Assembly: GCF_036178145.1 (NCBI RefSeq)
Contig: NZ_CP108067.1
Location: forward strand, 5,456,001 to 5,520,000
Direction of reading: 5' to 3'
Origin: Streptomyces sp. NBC_00273
GTDB taxonomy: Bacteria; Actinomycetota; Actinomycetes; Streptomycetales; Streptomycetaceae
DNA length: 64,000 nt
The position numbers and the translations under genes are program-made. This document shows positions 17,706-25,942 of the stretch, one piece after another (within the stretch, counting starts at the first letter, position 1; each line of letters begins with the position of its first letter). The notes under the pieces are model-generated. The model saw nothing but the letters and a program-made list of their open reading frames with translations. It had not been told where the DNA came from and ran no database searches.

Positions 17706-17881
17706 ACTGTGAGCGCATCCGCTCCATCGACCGGACGACGGCCTCACGGCCCTTCCCGCGTGACCGCACCAGCCTCCTGATCACCTGACGCCTCCCCGCG
17801 CAGGACCTCGAGCGCACCCACAGGCACGCAGCACGCGTTACCAGCACAGCCCCGCCGCACACTGCCCCGGAGGAGAACACC

Positions 17882-18727
17882 ATGAGCCGCAGCGACGTCC
17901 TCGTAGACGCCGACTGGGTCGAGGCCCACCTGAACGACGCCAATGTCGTCATCGTCGAGGTGGACGAGGACACGTCCGCGTACGACAAGAACCACATCAC
18001 CAACGCCGTCCGGATCGACTGGAAGAGCGACCTCCAGGACCCGGTCCGCCGTGACTTCGTGGACCAGGAGGGCTTCGAGAAGCTCCTCTCCGCCAAGGGC
18101 ATCTCCAACGACGACACCGTCGTCCTCTACGGCGGCAACAACAACTGGTTCGCGTCCTACGCTTACTGGTACTTCAAGCTCTACGGCCACCAGGACGTCA
18201 AGCTCCTCGACGGCGGCCGCAAGAAGTGGGAGCTCGACTCCCGCGACCTGGTCGACGGCAAGGACGTCCCGAACCGCCCGGCCACCGCGTACAAGGCCAA
18301 GCCCCAGGACACCTCCATCCGCGCCTTCCGCGACGACGTCGTGGCCGCGATCGGCTCCCTGAACCTGGTCGACGTCCGTTCGCCCGACGAGTTCTCCGGC
18401 AAGCTGCTCGCCCCGGCGCACCTCCCGCAGGAGCAGTCGCAGCGCCCCGGCCACGTGCCGAGCGCCCGCAACATCCCGTGGTCGAAGAACGCCAACGACG
18501 ACGGCACCTTCAAGTCGGACGACGAGCTGACCGCCCTCTACCAGGCGGAGCAGGTCGATCTGGCGAAGGACACCATCGCCTACTGCCGCATCGGTGAGCG
18601 CTCCGCGCTCACGTGGTTCGTGCTGCACGAGCTCCTGGGCCAGGAGAACGTCAAGAACTACGACGGTTCGTGGACCGAGTACGGCTCGCTCGTCGGCGTG
18701 CCGATCGAGCTCGGCGCCAACAAGTAA
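17882..18727 (+). CDS. cysA: Thiosulfate/3-mercaptopyruvate sulfurtransferase (tandem rhodanese)
   Basis: This 281-residue enzyme has two rhodanese domains. The inactive N-terminal one contains YGGNNNWFASYAYWYFK (about 82-98). The C-terminal one carries the catalytic loop YCRIGERSALTWF, with Cys about residue 239 as persulfide carrier. It transfers sulfane sulfur from thiosulfate or mercaptopyruvate to thiophilic acceptors. A clear GGAGGAG ribosome-binding site precedes ATG 17882. It is followed by the SseC-like gene, the same pairing seen for cysA/sseC in M. tuberculosis. Confidence 0.94.
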   Translation: MSRSDVLVDADWVEAHLNDANVVIVEVDEDTSAYDKNHITNAVRIDWKSDLQDPVRRDFVDQEGFEKLLSAKGISNDDTVVLYGGNNNWFASYAYWYFKLYGHQDVKLLDGGRKKWELDSRDLVDGKDVPNRPATAYKAKPQDTSIRAFRDDVVAAIGSLNLVDVRSPDEFSGKLLAPAHLPQEQSQRPGHVPSARNIPWSKNANDDGTFKSDDELTALYQAEQVDLAKDTIAYCRIGERSALTWFVLHELLGQENVKNYDGSWTEYGSLVGVPIELGANK

Positions 18728-18791
18728 CCAGACGGACGACCGGGCACGCGACGCCCTCGTAGTACGACCTCTCTAGGACAGGACAGAGAAC

Positions 18792-19082
18792 ATGTGTGGA
18801 GCACAGATCGGCGGGCCCGACCTCGCGACGCTGAAGCCCGGTGAGACGGCCATCCAGGGCCAGATCACCAAGGACGGCGAGCCGGTGTCCGGCTACGTCC
18901 GCCTGCTGGACTCGACCGGCGAGTTCACCGCGGAGGTCCCGACCTCGGCGACCGGCCAGTTCCGCTTCTACGCCGCCACCGGCTCCTGGACGCTGCGGGC
19001 GCTCGTCCCGGGCGCCCAGGCGGACCGCGCCGTGGTCGTCGCCGAGGCCGGCGGCGTGACGGACGTGGCGATCGCGGTCTGA
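18792..19082 (+). CDS. sseC: SseC-like DUF1416 protein
   Basis: The 96-residue protein begins MCGAQIGGPDL, a conserved Cys near the N-terminus, followed by a beta-sandwich-like domain (GQITKDGEPVSGYVRLLDSTGEFTAEV ... GSWTLRALVPGAQADRAVV). This is the DUF1416/SseC family that travels with cysA-type sulfurtransferases. It lies 64 nt downstream of the sulfurtransferase in the same operon and ends before a strong hairpin. Its biochemical role is not established; a sulfur-transfer partner role is inferred from context. Confidence 0.9.
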   Translation: MCGAQIGGPDLATLKPGETAIQGQITKDGEPVSGYVRLLDSTGEFTAEVPTSATGQFRFYAATGSWTLRALVPGAQADRAVVVAEAGGVTDVAIAV

Positions 19083-19115
19083 GCACCGCACATGTGATCG
19101 CCTGATCGAACGGCC

Positions 19116-19169
19116 GAAGGGCCGCACCCCCGGGGGTTGGACGCCACTGGAACGGGGTGCGGCCCTTCG
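19116..19169 (+). terminator. Hairpin after the sulfurtransferase operon
   Basis: A perfect 16-bp stem, CGAAGGGCCGCACCCC (19116-19131) with its complement (19154-19169), closes a 22-nt loop 34 nt after the sseC stop. It probably ends the operon transcript. Confidence 0.8.
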
Positions 19170-19217
19170 TGCCGTCCGCGCCCTTGCGGGCGGGCGCGCC
19201 GGATCTACGCTGGAGGC

Positions 19218-19481
19218 ATGTACGCCCGGCGCCGACGCGCCTACTTCCTGCTCATGGGCGGATGCCTGGTCCTCTTCGTCTCCGCCTGGACCTTCGTGCG
19301 CCTGCTGTCGGTGGAGGCGGCGGTGGCCATGTGCGTGGTCGCGATGGTCATCCCACCGGTCGCCGCGATGATCGCCAACCGGCGCGGCCCGGACGACCGC
19401 TGGTGGGACGACCCCTCGGGCGATCCGAAGTCCGATGAGTGGTGGGACGAACTGGATGGAAAGCGGCGTCACGAGGATTGA
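19218..19481 (+). CDS. DUF3099-type small membrane protein
   Basis: The 87-residue protein has two TM helices (about 9-30 YFLLMGGCLVLFVSAWTFV, and 36-53 AVAMCVVAMVIPPVAAMI). An acidic, Trp-rich tail follows (DDRWWDDPSGDPKSDEWWDEL). This layout fits the DUF3099 family of actinobacteria. A GGAGG lies just upstream of ATG 19218. Function is unknown. Confidence 0.75.
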   Translation: MYARRRRAYFLLMGGCLVLFVSAWTFVRLLSVEAAVAMCVVAMVIPPVAAMIANRRGPDDRWWDDPSGDPKSDEWWDELDGKRRHED

Positions 19482-19594
19482 AACCTCACGAGATGAGAAT
19501 GTGATCTTCCCTCGTACAACTGGTCCGTCGCGGTGTGGGTCAAGGGGTACGCGCGGGTAACCAACCCGCGCCTGCAGTCCTGTGGGGGGCCCCT

Positions 19595-20383
19595 TTGGAA
19601 CACGAACAGACCATCCCGGAGTCGCAGAAAGAGGGGGAGGGCGCACCGGAATCGGACACTTCGGTCCCGCGCCGCCGGGTGAGGCGCACGGTTCTCCTGA
19701 TCGCGGGCGCGGCCGTACTCGGCGTCCTCGCCGGGACGATCACCGGCTACGCGGTGCAGTACCACCGCGAGCCCACCCCGCTGCCGCCGCTGGCCCAGCA
19801 GGAGATGGCCGCGCCGAAGCCGCAGGCGATGAACGACGCGACGACCAAGCGCTCGATCAACGCCAACCGCTGGAACAAGGCGGACGAGGACCTGGCCAAG
19901 AAGCTGGTGGACATCCCCGGCGGCGGGCAGAACGGCTCCTCGGGACCCGTGTCCCCGGACGCCTTCTCCGTGGACTACTTCAACAAGCCCTCCGCGGGTG
20001 TCGGCACGCTCGTCCGGCAGGCCAAGCGCATCGCCGCCGTCCATTGGACCGAGAACGACCGGAACTTCGTCGACATCAACCTGATCCAGTTCCGCGACCG
20101 CCTCGGCGCCGAGGACTTCTACACGGACATCGTGAAGTACATGCCCAACAAGGACTTCGCGGGCAACACGGGCAAGGATCTCCCCGGCGCTCCGGCGGAC
20201 TTCGGGCACATGTGGATCGACTCCGAGGCGCGCGAGAAGCCCGGCTACCACCCGGTCCGGCAGAGCCGTGCCGTGATCCGCCGCGGCGACATCGTGGCGA
20301 TCGTCGAGTACGCGAACAACCGCGGCGAGATCGACGAGAAGACCGTGGCCGAGCTGGCCAAGCGACAGATGGAGCGGCTGTGA
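19595..20383 (+). CDS. Single-pass membrane protein, first of three similar overlapping genes
   Basis: This roughly 262-residue protein (TTG start at 19595 behind a GGGGGG stretch; a GTG at 19535 would add 20 residues) has an acidic cytoplasmic N-terminus. A TM helix (VLLIAGAAVLGVLAGTITGYA) and an extracytoplasmic domain of about 190 residues follow. The domain contains AAVHWTENDRNFVDINLIQF, a GDIVAIVEYAN strand and a C-terminal KRQMERL helix. Its stop overlaps the next start (GTGA). No named family is recognised; see the entries for the two following genes. Confidence 0.75.
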   Translation: MEHEQTIPESQKEGEGAPESDTSVPRRRVRRTVLLIAGAAVLGVLAGTITGYAVQYHREPTPLPPLAQQEMAAPKPQAMNDATTKRSINANRWNKADEDLAKKLVDIPGGGQNGSSGPVSPDAFSVDYFNKPSAGVGTLVRQAKRIAAVHWTENDRNFVDINLIQFRDRLGAEDFYTDIVKYMPNKDFAGNTGKDLPGAPADFGHMWIDSEAREKPGYHPVRQSRAVIRRGDIVAIVEYANNRGEIDEKTVAELAKRQMERL

Positions 20384-21228
20384 GCGAGCAGCAGAACGCA
20401 ACCGACGCCGTGCCGGACGCCGTGCAGCCCACCGAGCCCGTGATCGCGGCGGCCGAGACGGCCGCGCCCGCGCCCGCGCGCAAGACGAACCGTAGGACGC
20501 TCGCACTGGTCTCGGCGGCCGTGGGCGTCGTCGTCCTCGCGGGCGCCGGTGTCGCCGCCGCGGCCGCGCTCGCGGACGCCGACCGGACCTCGCCGACGCG
20601 GTACTGGGTGCCCGAGGAGCACACGACCGGCGGCTCGGCGGCCCCGGTGCCGTCCGTGCCCCCCAACGAGCTGACGGCCAAGCTGATGCCGATGCCCGCC
20701 AACTACTGGGCCGGTCCCGACCTCGACCTCGAGGGCAACTTCTACTACCTCCCGAGCGACAAGGCGCTGCAGAGCTTCAAGGACGCCCGTACGGGCCTCT
20801 CCAGCAGCGAGCGCACCGAGCGGGACAAGGCGCTGGCGGACCTGAAGCTCAAGGGCATGGCCGGGCGCAGCTACGCCCGCGCCGAAGGCTACGGCGGCGC
20901 GGTCGCCGAGATCCGGCTCGTCCAGGCCGATCCGCAGCAGCTCGCCACGTTCGGGGAGTTCGCCAAGAAGCTCATCGAGTTCACCGGTGCCGACGGCAAG
21001 GCGCCCCAGGTCGAGGGCTATCCGCAGGCCAAGTGCGGGCTGGACGACTCGCTCACCGGCGGGAAGGACGGCAAGGAGAAGATCGACGCCCTCGACTGCG
21101 TGGCCGTCGAAGGGGACGTCCTCGTGACCTTCCGCATGTACGGGAGCAAGGGATTCGCGGTGAAGGACGCCGCGGGCCTGTTCAAGCAGCAACTCGACCA
21201 CCTCAAGTCCCCCGGAGAGTCCGCGTGA
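20380..21228 (+). CDS. Single-pass membrane protein, second of three similar overlapping genes
   Basis: The 282-residue protein has an Ala/Pro-rich cytoplasmic segment, a TM helix (about 43-64, LALVSAAVGVVVLAGAGVA) and an outer domain. The outer domain reads GRSYARAEGYGGAVAEIRLV, then a Cys pair (CGL ... LDC), GDVLVTFRMYG and FKQQLDHL at the C-terminus. The order of blocks parallels the neighbour on each side, suggesting ancient tandem duplication. Start GTG 20380 and stop overlap with both neighbours indicate coupled translation. Function is unknown. Confidence 0.8.
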   Translation: MSEQQNATDAVPDAVQPTEPVIAAAETAAPAPARKTNRRTLALVSAAVGVVVLAGAGVAAAAALADADRTSPTRYWVPEEHTTGGSAAPVPSVPPNELTAKLMPMPANYWAGPDLDLEGNFYYLPSDKALQSFKDARTGLSSSERTERDKALADLKLKGMAGRSYARAEGYGGAVAEIRLVQADPQQLATFGEFAKKLIEFTGADGKAPQVEGYPQAKCGLDDSLTGGKDGKEKIDALDCVAVEGDVLVTFRMYGSKGFAVKDAAGLFKQQLDHLKSPGESA

Positions 21229-22319
21229 GCGAGCAGACCACCACCGGCACCGAGGGGGAGGCCGTGCCCGCGCCCGCCGCCGAGCCCGCGCCCGCCCCGC
21301 AGGCCCCCGCGGCCACCGCTGCCACCGAGGCCGTGACCGTGGCCGTGACCGAGGCGGCGCCCGCGCCCTCGGTCCCGCCCGCGCCCACGGCTGCTCCCGA
21401 GGCTGCTCCCGCGCCCGAGGCCGCGCCCGCGCCCGAGGCCGCGCCCGCGCCCGAGGCCGCGCCCGCGCCCGAGGCCGCGCCCGCGCCCGAGGCCGGCTCC
21501 CCGCCCGTCCCGCCCGCCCCGCCCAAGGACCGGCGGCGCCTGTTCGCCGCCCTGCGCTGGACCGCCGCCGTCGCCGTGTTCGCCGCCGTCGGCACGGGGG
21601 TCGCGTACGGGATCACGGTGCCCGAGCGCACCGACATCCCCGGCCTGTCCACCGAGGACGACGGCCGCTGGACGTTCCCGGAGCTGTCCCGGCCCGCGCT
21701 GCCCGCCGGCGCCCCGGTGCCCCAGGGCCCGGACAACAAGGACGGGACGCACTACGCGCAGCTGGGCGGCCTGCTGCTGCCCGCCCCCGTGGGCGCCAAG
21801 ACCGACGACACGGTCAAGGCGGACAAGGACGGGGCGGTGTCGGCCGACGCCTTCCTGGAGGAGTACACGCCCGAGGCCCGCGAGAAGCTGAAGCAGTCCC
21901 TCGAATGGGACGGGCTGCGGCAGATCACCGGTCGGGGCTGGACCACGGCGGACGGCACGCGGACGCACGTGTACCTGCTGCGCTTCCACTCCTCGGGCTT
22001 CGTGGACGCGTTCAAGGGCTGCGACAGCAACGCCCAGCTGAACGGCGTCTCGGCCCTCGACCTGGATGACGTGTGGAGCAAGGCCAAGAACACCCAGATG
22101 AACAGCACCACGCTGGACTTCCCGGGGGCGGCCAACTTCGACGGCACCGAACTCAGCATCTACCAGGAAGTGAAGCCCGTCCTCGGGGACGAGCAGACCA
22201 AGATCGGGTGCCTCCGGACGGGTGATGTCCTGGGCATGGTCATCCAGACCCACAAGGGCGAGGTGGCCCCCGTCACCTTCCACCAGTCGGTGATCCTGCA
22301 GAGCCAGCTGCTGAGCTGA
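21225..22319 (+). CDS. Single-pass membrane protein, third of three similar overlapping genes
   Basis: This 364-residue protein has a long Ala/Pro/Glu cytoplasmic region with APAPEA repeats (about 60-90), a TM helix (WTAAVAVFAAVGTGVAYGI) and an outer domain. The outer domain reads GRGWTTADGTRTHVYLLRFH, then Cys (FKGCDS and IGCLRTGD), GDVLGMVIQTH and an FHQSVILQSQ end. It is the largest of the trio. Start GTG 21225 overlaps the preceding stop. A palindrome follows the stop. Function is unknown; an assembly of three related envelope proteins is plausible. Confidence 0.8.
   Translation: MSEQTTTGTEGEAVPAPAAEPAPAPQAPAATAATEAVTVAVTEAAPAPSVPPAPTAAPEAAPAPEAAPAPEAAPAPEAAPAPEAAPAPEAGSPPVPPAPPKDRRRLFAALRWTAAVAVFAAVGTGVAYGITVPERTDIPGLSTEDDGRWTFPELSRPALPAGAPVPQGPDNKDGTHYAQLGGLLLPAPVGAKTDDTVKADKDGAVSADAFLEEYTPEAREKLKQSLEWDGLRQITGRGWTTADGTRTHVYLLRFHSSGFVDAFKGCDSNAQLNGVSALDLDDVWSKAKNTQMNSTTLDFPGAANFDGTELSIYQEVKPVLGDEQTKIGCLRTGDVLGMVIQTHKGEVAPVTFHQSVILQSQLLS
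21407..21492 (+). repeat. 18-bp in-gene tandem repeat encoding APAPEA units
   Basis: Nearly five copies of GCGCCCGAGGCCGCGCCC occur head to tail, giving the Ala-Pro-Glu linker of the third membrane protein. The frame is kept because the unit is 18 bp. Copy number is likely to vary between strains. Confidence 0.85.
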
Positions 22320-22342
22320 CCCGCCGGGCCGGACCCGGGCCG

Positions 22343-22362
22343 GACCCGGGCCGGCCCGGGTC
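22343..22362. terminator. 20-bp perfect palindrome after the three-gene set
   Basis: GACCCGGGCCGGCCCGGGTC reads the same on both strands, 24 nt after the third gene's stop, and is preceded by further GGACCCGGGCC copies. It can form a terminator-like hairpin, although without a separate loop. Confidence 0.5.
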
Positions 22363-22452
22363 TACGGGCCACCTCACACAGTGCGCCCGGCCCCGGGACA
22401 GTAGGCTTGGGGACCGGCCCGTACCCCCCGAACGAATTCCGAGGAGCACCCC

Positions 22453-22554
22453 GTGCTTGAGGCAGTCTTCACCTCCCTGCTGGTCCTGGTCTGCGTCGGC
22501 GTCATGGCCTTCACCGGCCTGGCCGTCAAGAAGCTGTACCAGGGTCAGCGCTGA
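22453..22554 (+). CDS. 33-residue single-helix membrane peptide
   Basis: The GTG at 22453 follows GAGGAG with ideal spacing and encodes VLEAVFTSLLVLVCVGVMAF followed by TGLAVKKLYQGQR. One hydrophobic helix with a positively charged cytoplasmic end is visible. A possible TAGGCT -10 element lies about 46 nt upstream. It precedes the nitrobindin-like gene by 58 nt. The signals look real, and I recall similar small proteins at this position in streptomycetes; the function is unknown. Confidence 0.7.
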   Translation: MLEAVFTSLLVLVCVGVMAFTGLAVKKLYQGQR

Positions 22555-22612
22555 GCATCCGCCCAGCAGACCGCCCCGGAACCCCTCCGACAGATCGCCT
22601 GAGCAGCCATTC

Positions 22613-23185
22613 ATGATCCAGATCCCGTCCGACCTGAACCCGGGCCTCGTCCCCCTCGCCTTCCTCCTCGGCAACTGGGAGGGTGCGGGAGTCTTCGACT
22701 TCCCCGGTGAGGAGAAGTGCAACTTCGGCCAGGAAGTCGTCTTCAGCCACGACGGCCGGGACTTCCTGGAGTACACCTCCCACACCTGGGTCCTCGACGC
22801 CGAGGGCAACAAGGTGCGCCCGCTGGAGTCCGAGTCGGGCTACTGGCGCATCGACAAGGACCGCAAGGTCGAGATCGTCATGGTCCGCGACCAGGGCGTC
22901 GTCGAGGTCTGGTACGGCGAGCTCGCCGACCAGAAGCCCCAGATCGACCTGGTCACCGACGCGGTCGCCCGCACCGCGGCCTCCGGCCCGTACAGCGGCG
23001 GCAAGCGGCTCTACGGCTACGTGAAGAGCGACCTCATGTGGGTCGGCGAGAAGGCCACCCCGGACGTCGAGCTGCGCCCGTACATGTCGGCCCAGCTGAA
23101 GAAGGTCGTCACGCCCGAGGAGGTCGCCGAGATGGCGCGCAACCTCCCGGACATGCCGGACGACGGCATCGCCTTCTTCCGCTGA
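22613..23185 (+). CDS. Nitrobindin-like / FABP-like beta-barrel protein (heme His absent)
   Basis: The 190-residue protein belongs to the nitrobindin (UPF0678, FABP-like) family. The GNWEGAG motif appears at about residues 21-27, followed by beta strands (VFSHDGRDFLEYTSHTWVLD ... YWRIDKDRKVEIVMV). Its only His residues fall in the first third; the C-terminal strand reads LRPYMSAQLKKV, where true nitrobindins supply the proximal heme His. Ferric heme binding is therefore doubtful. A hairpin follows. Ligand and role are unknown. Confidence 0.88.
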   Translation: MIQIPSDLNPGLVPLAFLLGNWEGAGVFDFPGEEKCNFGQEVVFSHDGRDFLEYTSHTWVLDAEGNKVRPLESESGYWRIDKDRKVEIVMVRDQGVVEVWYGELADQKPQIDLVTDAVARTAASGPYSGGKRLYGYVKSDLMWVGEKATPDVELRPYMSAQLKKVVTPEEVAEMARNLPDMPDDGIAFFR

Positions 23186-23228
23186 GCCCACCGGCTGCAC
23201 ACAGCGCCATACGCAAGGCTGTGCGAAA

Positions 23229-23256
23229 GGGGACCGCGGGACCGCCCGCGGTCCCC
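23229..23256 (+). terminator. Hairpin after nitrobindin-like gene
   Basis: GGGGACCGCGGG (23229-23240) pairs perfectly with CCCGCGGTCCCC (23245-23256) around the loop ACCG; flanking GAAA and TTC extend the stem. It lies 44 nt after the stop. Confidence 0.8.
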
Positions 23257-23278
23257 TTCGCGCGCATACACTGGCCGG

Positions 23279-23734
23279 GTGGGGAGCAGCGTGGACACCG
23301 AAGGCTCTGACTGGAAGAGCGACCTGCGGCAGCGCGGATACCGGCTGACACCGCAGCGCCAGCTCGTGCTCGAAGCGGTCGACGCCCTGGAGCACGCCAC
23401 CCCGGACGAGATCCTCGTCGAGGTGCGCAAGACCGCCTCCGGGGTCAACATCTCCACCGTCTACCGCACCCTGGAGCTCCTGGAGGAGCTCAAGCTGGTT
23501 TCGCACGCCCACCTCGGGCACGGGGCCCCCACCTACCACCTCGCCGACCGGCACCACCACATCCACCTGGTCTGCCGGGACTGCGCCGAGGTCATCGAGG
23601 CGGACGTGGACATCGCCGCCGAGTTCACGGCGAAGCTCCGTAGCACCTTCGGCTTCGAGACCGACATGAAGCACTTCGCGATCTTCGGTCTGTGCCGCAA
23701 GTGCGCTGCCAAGCAGCGTGCCGCTCAGTCGTAG
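23279..23734 (+). CDS. Fur-family metalloregulator
   Basis: This is a Fur-family repressor of about 151 residues (147 if the GTG at 23291, which has GGGGAG just upstream, is used). The winged helix contains YRLTPQRQLVLEAVD and VNISTVYRTLELLEEL. Metal ligands are visible as HADRHHHIHLVCRDC-like sequence (here LADRHHHIHLVCRDC), MKHFAIFGLCRKC and His residues between. A TACACT hexamer 7 nt before GTG 23279 suggests a leaderless start there. The gene is followed 22 nt later by ygfZ. The metal specificity (Fe, Zn, Ni or Mn) cannot be decided by eye. Confidence 0.92.
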   Translation: MGSSVDTEGSDWKSDLRQRGYRLTPQRQLVLEAVDALEHATPDEILVEVRKTASGVNISTVYRTLELLEELKLVSHAHLGHGAPTYHLADRHHHIHLVCRDCAEVIEADVDIAAEFTAKLRSTFGFETDMKHFAIFGLCRKCAAKQRAAQS

Positions 23735-23755
23735 CAGGGTCGTACGCTTGGTCCC

Positions 23756-24730
23756 ATGACCAGCAGCCCCTTGCTCCATCTCCCCGGCGCCGTACCGGCC
23801 GAAGGCCGTGACGAGGGCGTCGCCGCCCACTACGGCGAGCTGTACGGCGAACAGCGCGCCCTCACCGAGGGGCGCGGATTCGTCGACCTCTCGCACCGCG
23901 GAGTCGTCACCGTCAGCGGGCCGGAGCGCCTGAGCTGGCTGCACCTGCTGCTCACCCAGCACCTCACCGAGCTGCCGGCCGGGCAGGCGACCGAGGCGCT
24001 GATCCTCTCCGCCAACGGGCACATCGAGCACGCGCTCTACCTCGTCGACGACGGCGAGACCACGTGGGCGCACGTGGAGCCGGGTACCCAGGGCGAGCTG
24101 ATCGCCTACCTGGAGTCCATGAAGTTCTTCTACCGCGTCGAAGTCGCCGACCGCACCGAGGAGTTCGCGGTCGTGCACCTGCCGGCCGGTTCCATCGCCG
24201 AGGTCACCCCGGACAAGGAGCACATCGTCCGGGAGACGGCGTACGGCCGGGACGTCTTCCTGCCCCGCGGCGAGCTGGAGTCGTTCGCCGCCGCGCACGG
24301 CCCGGCCGCGGGCCTGCTCGCGTACGAGGCCCTGCGCGTCGAGGCGCACCGGCCGCGGCTCGGCCTGGAGACCGACCACCGCACCATCCCGCACGAGCTG
24401 GGCTGGATCGGTACCGCCGTGCACCTGCAGAAGGGCTGCTACCGCGGCCAGGAGACGGTCGCCCGCGTCCACAACCTGGGGAAGCCCCCGCGCCGCCTGG
24501 TCTTCTTGCACCTGGACGGCTCGGAGGTGCTGCTCCCGGCGCACGGCACGCCGGTGCGGCTCGCCTCGGACGGGGAGGAGGGCCGTCAGCTGGGCTTCGT
24601 GACCACGGCCGTCCGCCACCACGAGCTGGGTCCGATCGCGCTCGCACTGGTCAAGCGGAACGTGCCGGTCGACGCGCCGCTGCTGGCCGGGAAGACGGCC
24701 GCCGCGCAGGAGGTCGTCGTAGCCCCCTGA
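23756..24730 (+). CDS. ygfZ: YgfZ/GcvT-family folate-binding Fe-S cluster maintenance protein
   Basis: The 324-residue protein belongs to the COG0354 family, related to glycine-cleavage T protein. The signature KGCYRGQETVARVHNLG (about 226-242) contains the conserved Cys. YgfZ proteins use tetrahydrofolate to support Fe-S enzymes such as MiaB. FVDLSHRGVVTVSGPERLSWLHLL marks the N-terminal domain. It follows the fur-family gene by 22 nt and may be co-transcribed. It ends against the convergent dtd gene. Confidence 0.9.
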   Translation: MTSSPLLHLPGAVPAEGRDEGVAAHYGELYGEQRALTEGRGFVDLSHRGVVTVSGPERLSWLHLLLTQHLTELPAGQATEALILSANGHIEHALYLVDDGETTWAHVEPGTQGELIAYLESMKFFYRVEVADRTEEFAVVHLPAGSIAEVTPDKEHIVRETAYGRDVFLPRGELESFAAAHGPAAGLLAYEALRVEAHRPRLGLETDHRTIPHELGWIGTAVHLQKGCYRGQETVARVHNLGKPPRRLVFLHLDGSEVLLPAHGTPVRLASDGEEGRQLGFVTTAVRHHELGPIALALVKRNVPVDAPLLAGKTAAAQEVVVAP

Positions 24731-24757
24731 CCGCTGCGGTCAGACGCCTCAGACGCC

Positions 24758-25183
24758 TCAGATGTCGATGACGATGGTGAACGGGCCGTGATTGGTCAGC
24801 GAGACCCGCATGTCCGCGCCGAACCGGCCCGTCTCCACCGTCGCACCCAGCGCGCGCAACTGCGCCACGACCTCGTCGACCAGCGGCTCGGCCACCGGGC
24901 CGGGGGCCGCCGCGTTCCAGGTGGGGCGGCGGCCCTTGCGGGCGTCGCCGTAGAGCGTGAACTGGGAGATCACCAGCAGCGGCGCGCCGTTGTCGCTGCA
25001 GGACTTCTCGCCCTCCAGGATCCGTACGGACCACAGTTTGCGGGCCAGCAGCTCCGCCTTCTCCGGGGTGTCGTCGTGGGTCACCCCCACCAGCACGCAC
25101 AGCCCCTCGCCGACGATCTCGCCCACGGTCTCGCCGCCCACGACGACGCTCGCGCCGTCCACCCTCTGCACCACTGCTCGCAT
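24758..25183 (-). CDS. dtd: D-aminoacyl-tRNA deacylase
   Basis: The 141-residue enzyme hydrolyses D-aminoacyl-tRNA (and glycyl-tRNA-Ala). It begins with the canonical MRAVVQRV at 25183 and shows the active-site [15 protein letters not shown] (about 82-96) and the C-terminal [11 protein letters not shown], where the family's cis Gly-Pro is present. The longer upstream frame is rejected because the N-terminus matches the family exactly. It is convergent with ygfZ and divergent from rsiG. Confidence 0.95.
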   Translation of the reverse strand: MRAVVQRVDGASVVVGGETVGEIVGEGLCVLVGVTHDDTPEKAELLARKLWSVRILEGEKSCSDNGAPLLVISQFTLYGDARKGRRPTWNAAAPGPVAEPLVDEVVAQLRALGATVETGRFGADMRVSLTNHGPFTIVIDI

Positions 25184-25319
25184 ACCACCTGTGTACCAGG
25201 CTTGCACCCGTCCGGGGCCGATCGGGTGGAGTGGGACTGCGTGGGGGCTACGGGGAGTGGCACGATGCAAGCAGGCGGTGCGGGTGCGCCGCACCGGTCG
25301 AGGGGACGGACCCGTTCGT

Positions 25320-25895
25320 ATGAATACATCTGGTACCTCCGTACCTGCATCACCCGCTTCCGTCGCAGCTGCCGCGGTACGACCGCCCGCGCAGCGCACG
25401 GCCGAGACGCAGGGGCCGCCGAGCGCGACCACCGCGCTCGGGCTGCCGGAACTGCGCGCGCTGCGCCGCGACGCGCAGCGCGACGAGGCCGATCTGAGCT
25501 ACGTGCGCAGACTGCTCCAGGGCCGCATCGACATCCTGCGGGCGGAGCTGGCCCGGCGGACGGACCCCGAGACGCCGGTGGTGGACCGGCTCTCGGTGAT
25601 CCTCGCCGACGCCCCCTCCAGCCGTAGCGCCTCTGCCCGGCACGTCACGCTCGGCACCCCGCACAGCGAGGAGTACCGGCTGCTGGCCGCGGAGATGTTG
25701 GCCGACGTGGAGCTCTCGGACCTGGGCGCCCGCACGGACGGCGAACTGCACGACGGGTTGGGGCGGCTGGTGCGCTACGAGCAGCAGGTCTCGCGGCGCC
25801 GCCAGCAGCTCCAGCGCACGGTGGACGACTGCAGTACGGAGATCACCCGGCGGTACCGGGAGGGAGAGGCGCAGGTGGACGACCTGCTGGCGTAG
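25320..25895 (+). CDS. rsiG: RsiG, c-di-GMP-dependent anti-sigma factor for WhiG
   Basis: This 191-residue coiled-coil protein carries two exact copies of the c-di-GMP signature E(X)3S(X)2R(X)3Q(X)3D. One is E56-S60-R63-Q67-D71 ([16 protein letters not shown]), the other E154-S158-R161-Q165-D169 ([16 protein letters not shown]). In Streptomyces, RsiG bound to c-di-GMP sequesters the sporulation sigma factor WhiG. The N-terminal 40 residues are disordered and Ala/Pro-rich. ATG 25320 is the assumed start. Upstream GTGs are possible but extend into the divergent dtd promoter. Confidence 0.93.
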   Translation: MNTSGTSVPASPASVAAAAVRPPAQRTAETQGPPSATTALGLPELRALRRDAQRDEADLSYVRRLLQGRIDILRAELARRTDPETPVVDRLSVILADAPSSRSASARHVTLGTPHSEEYRLLAAEMLADVELSDLGARTDGELHDGLGRLVRYEQQVSRRRQQLQRTVDDCSTEITRRYREGEAQVDDLLA

Positions 25896-25942
25896 AAAAA
25901 TTGGGGCGACCGCGGGCGGCCGGGAGATTAGCGTGGGCGGCT

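Noticed and set aside
21407..21492. Tandem repeats considered as a CRISPR array
   Set aside because: The units are 18 bp without spacers and encode an in-frame APAPEA linker.
24727..24743. CTGACCGC-T-GCGGTCAG palindrome between ygfZ and dtd
   Set aside because: The one-base centre cannot form a good loop and it overlaps the ygfZ stop; not enough to call a terminator.
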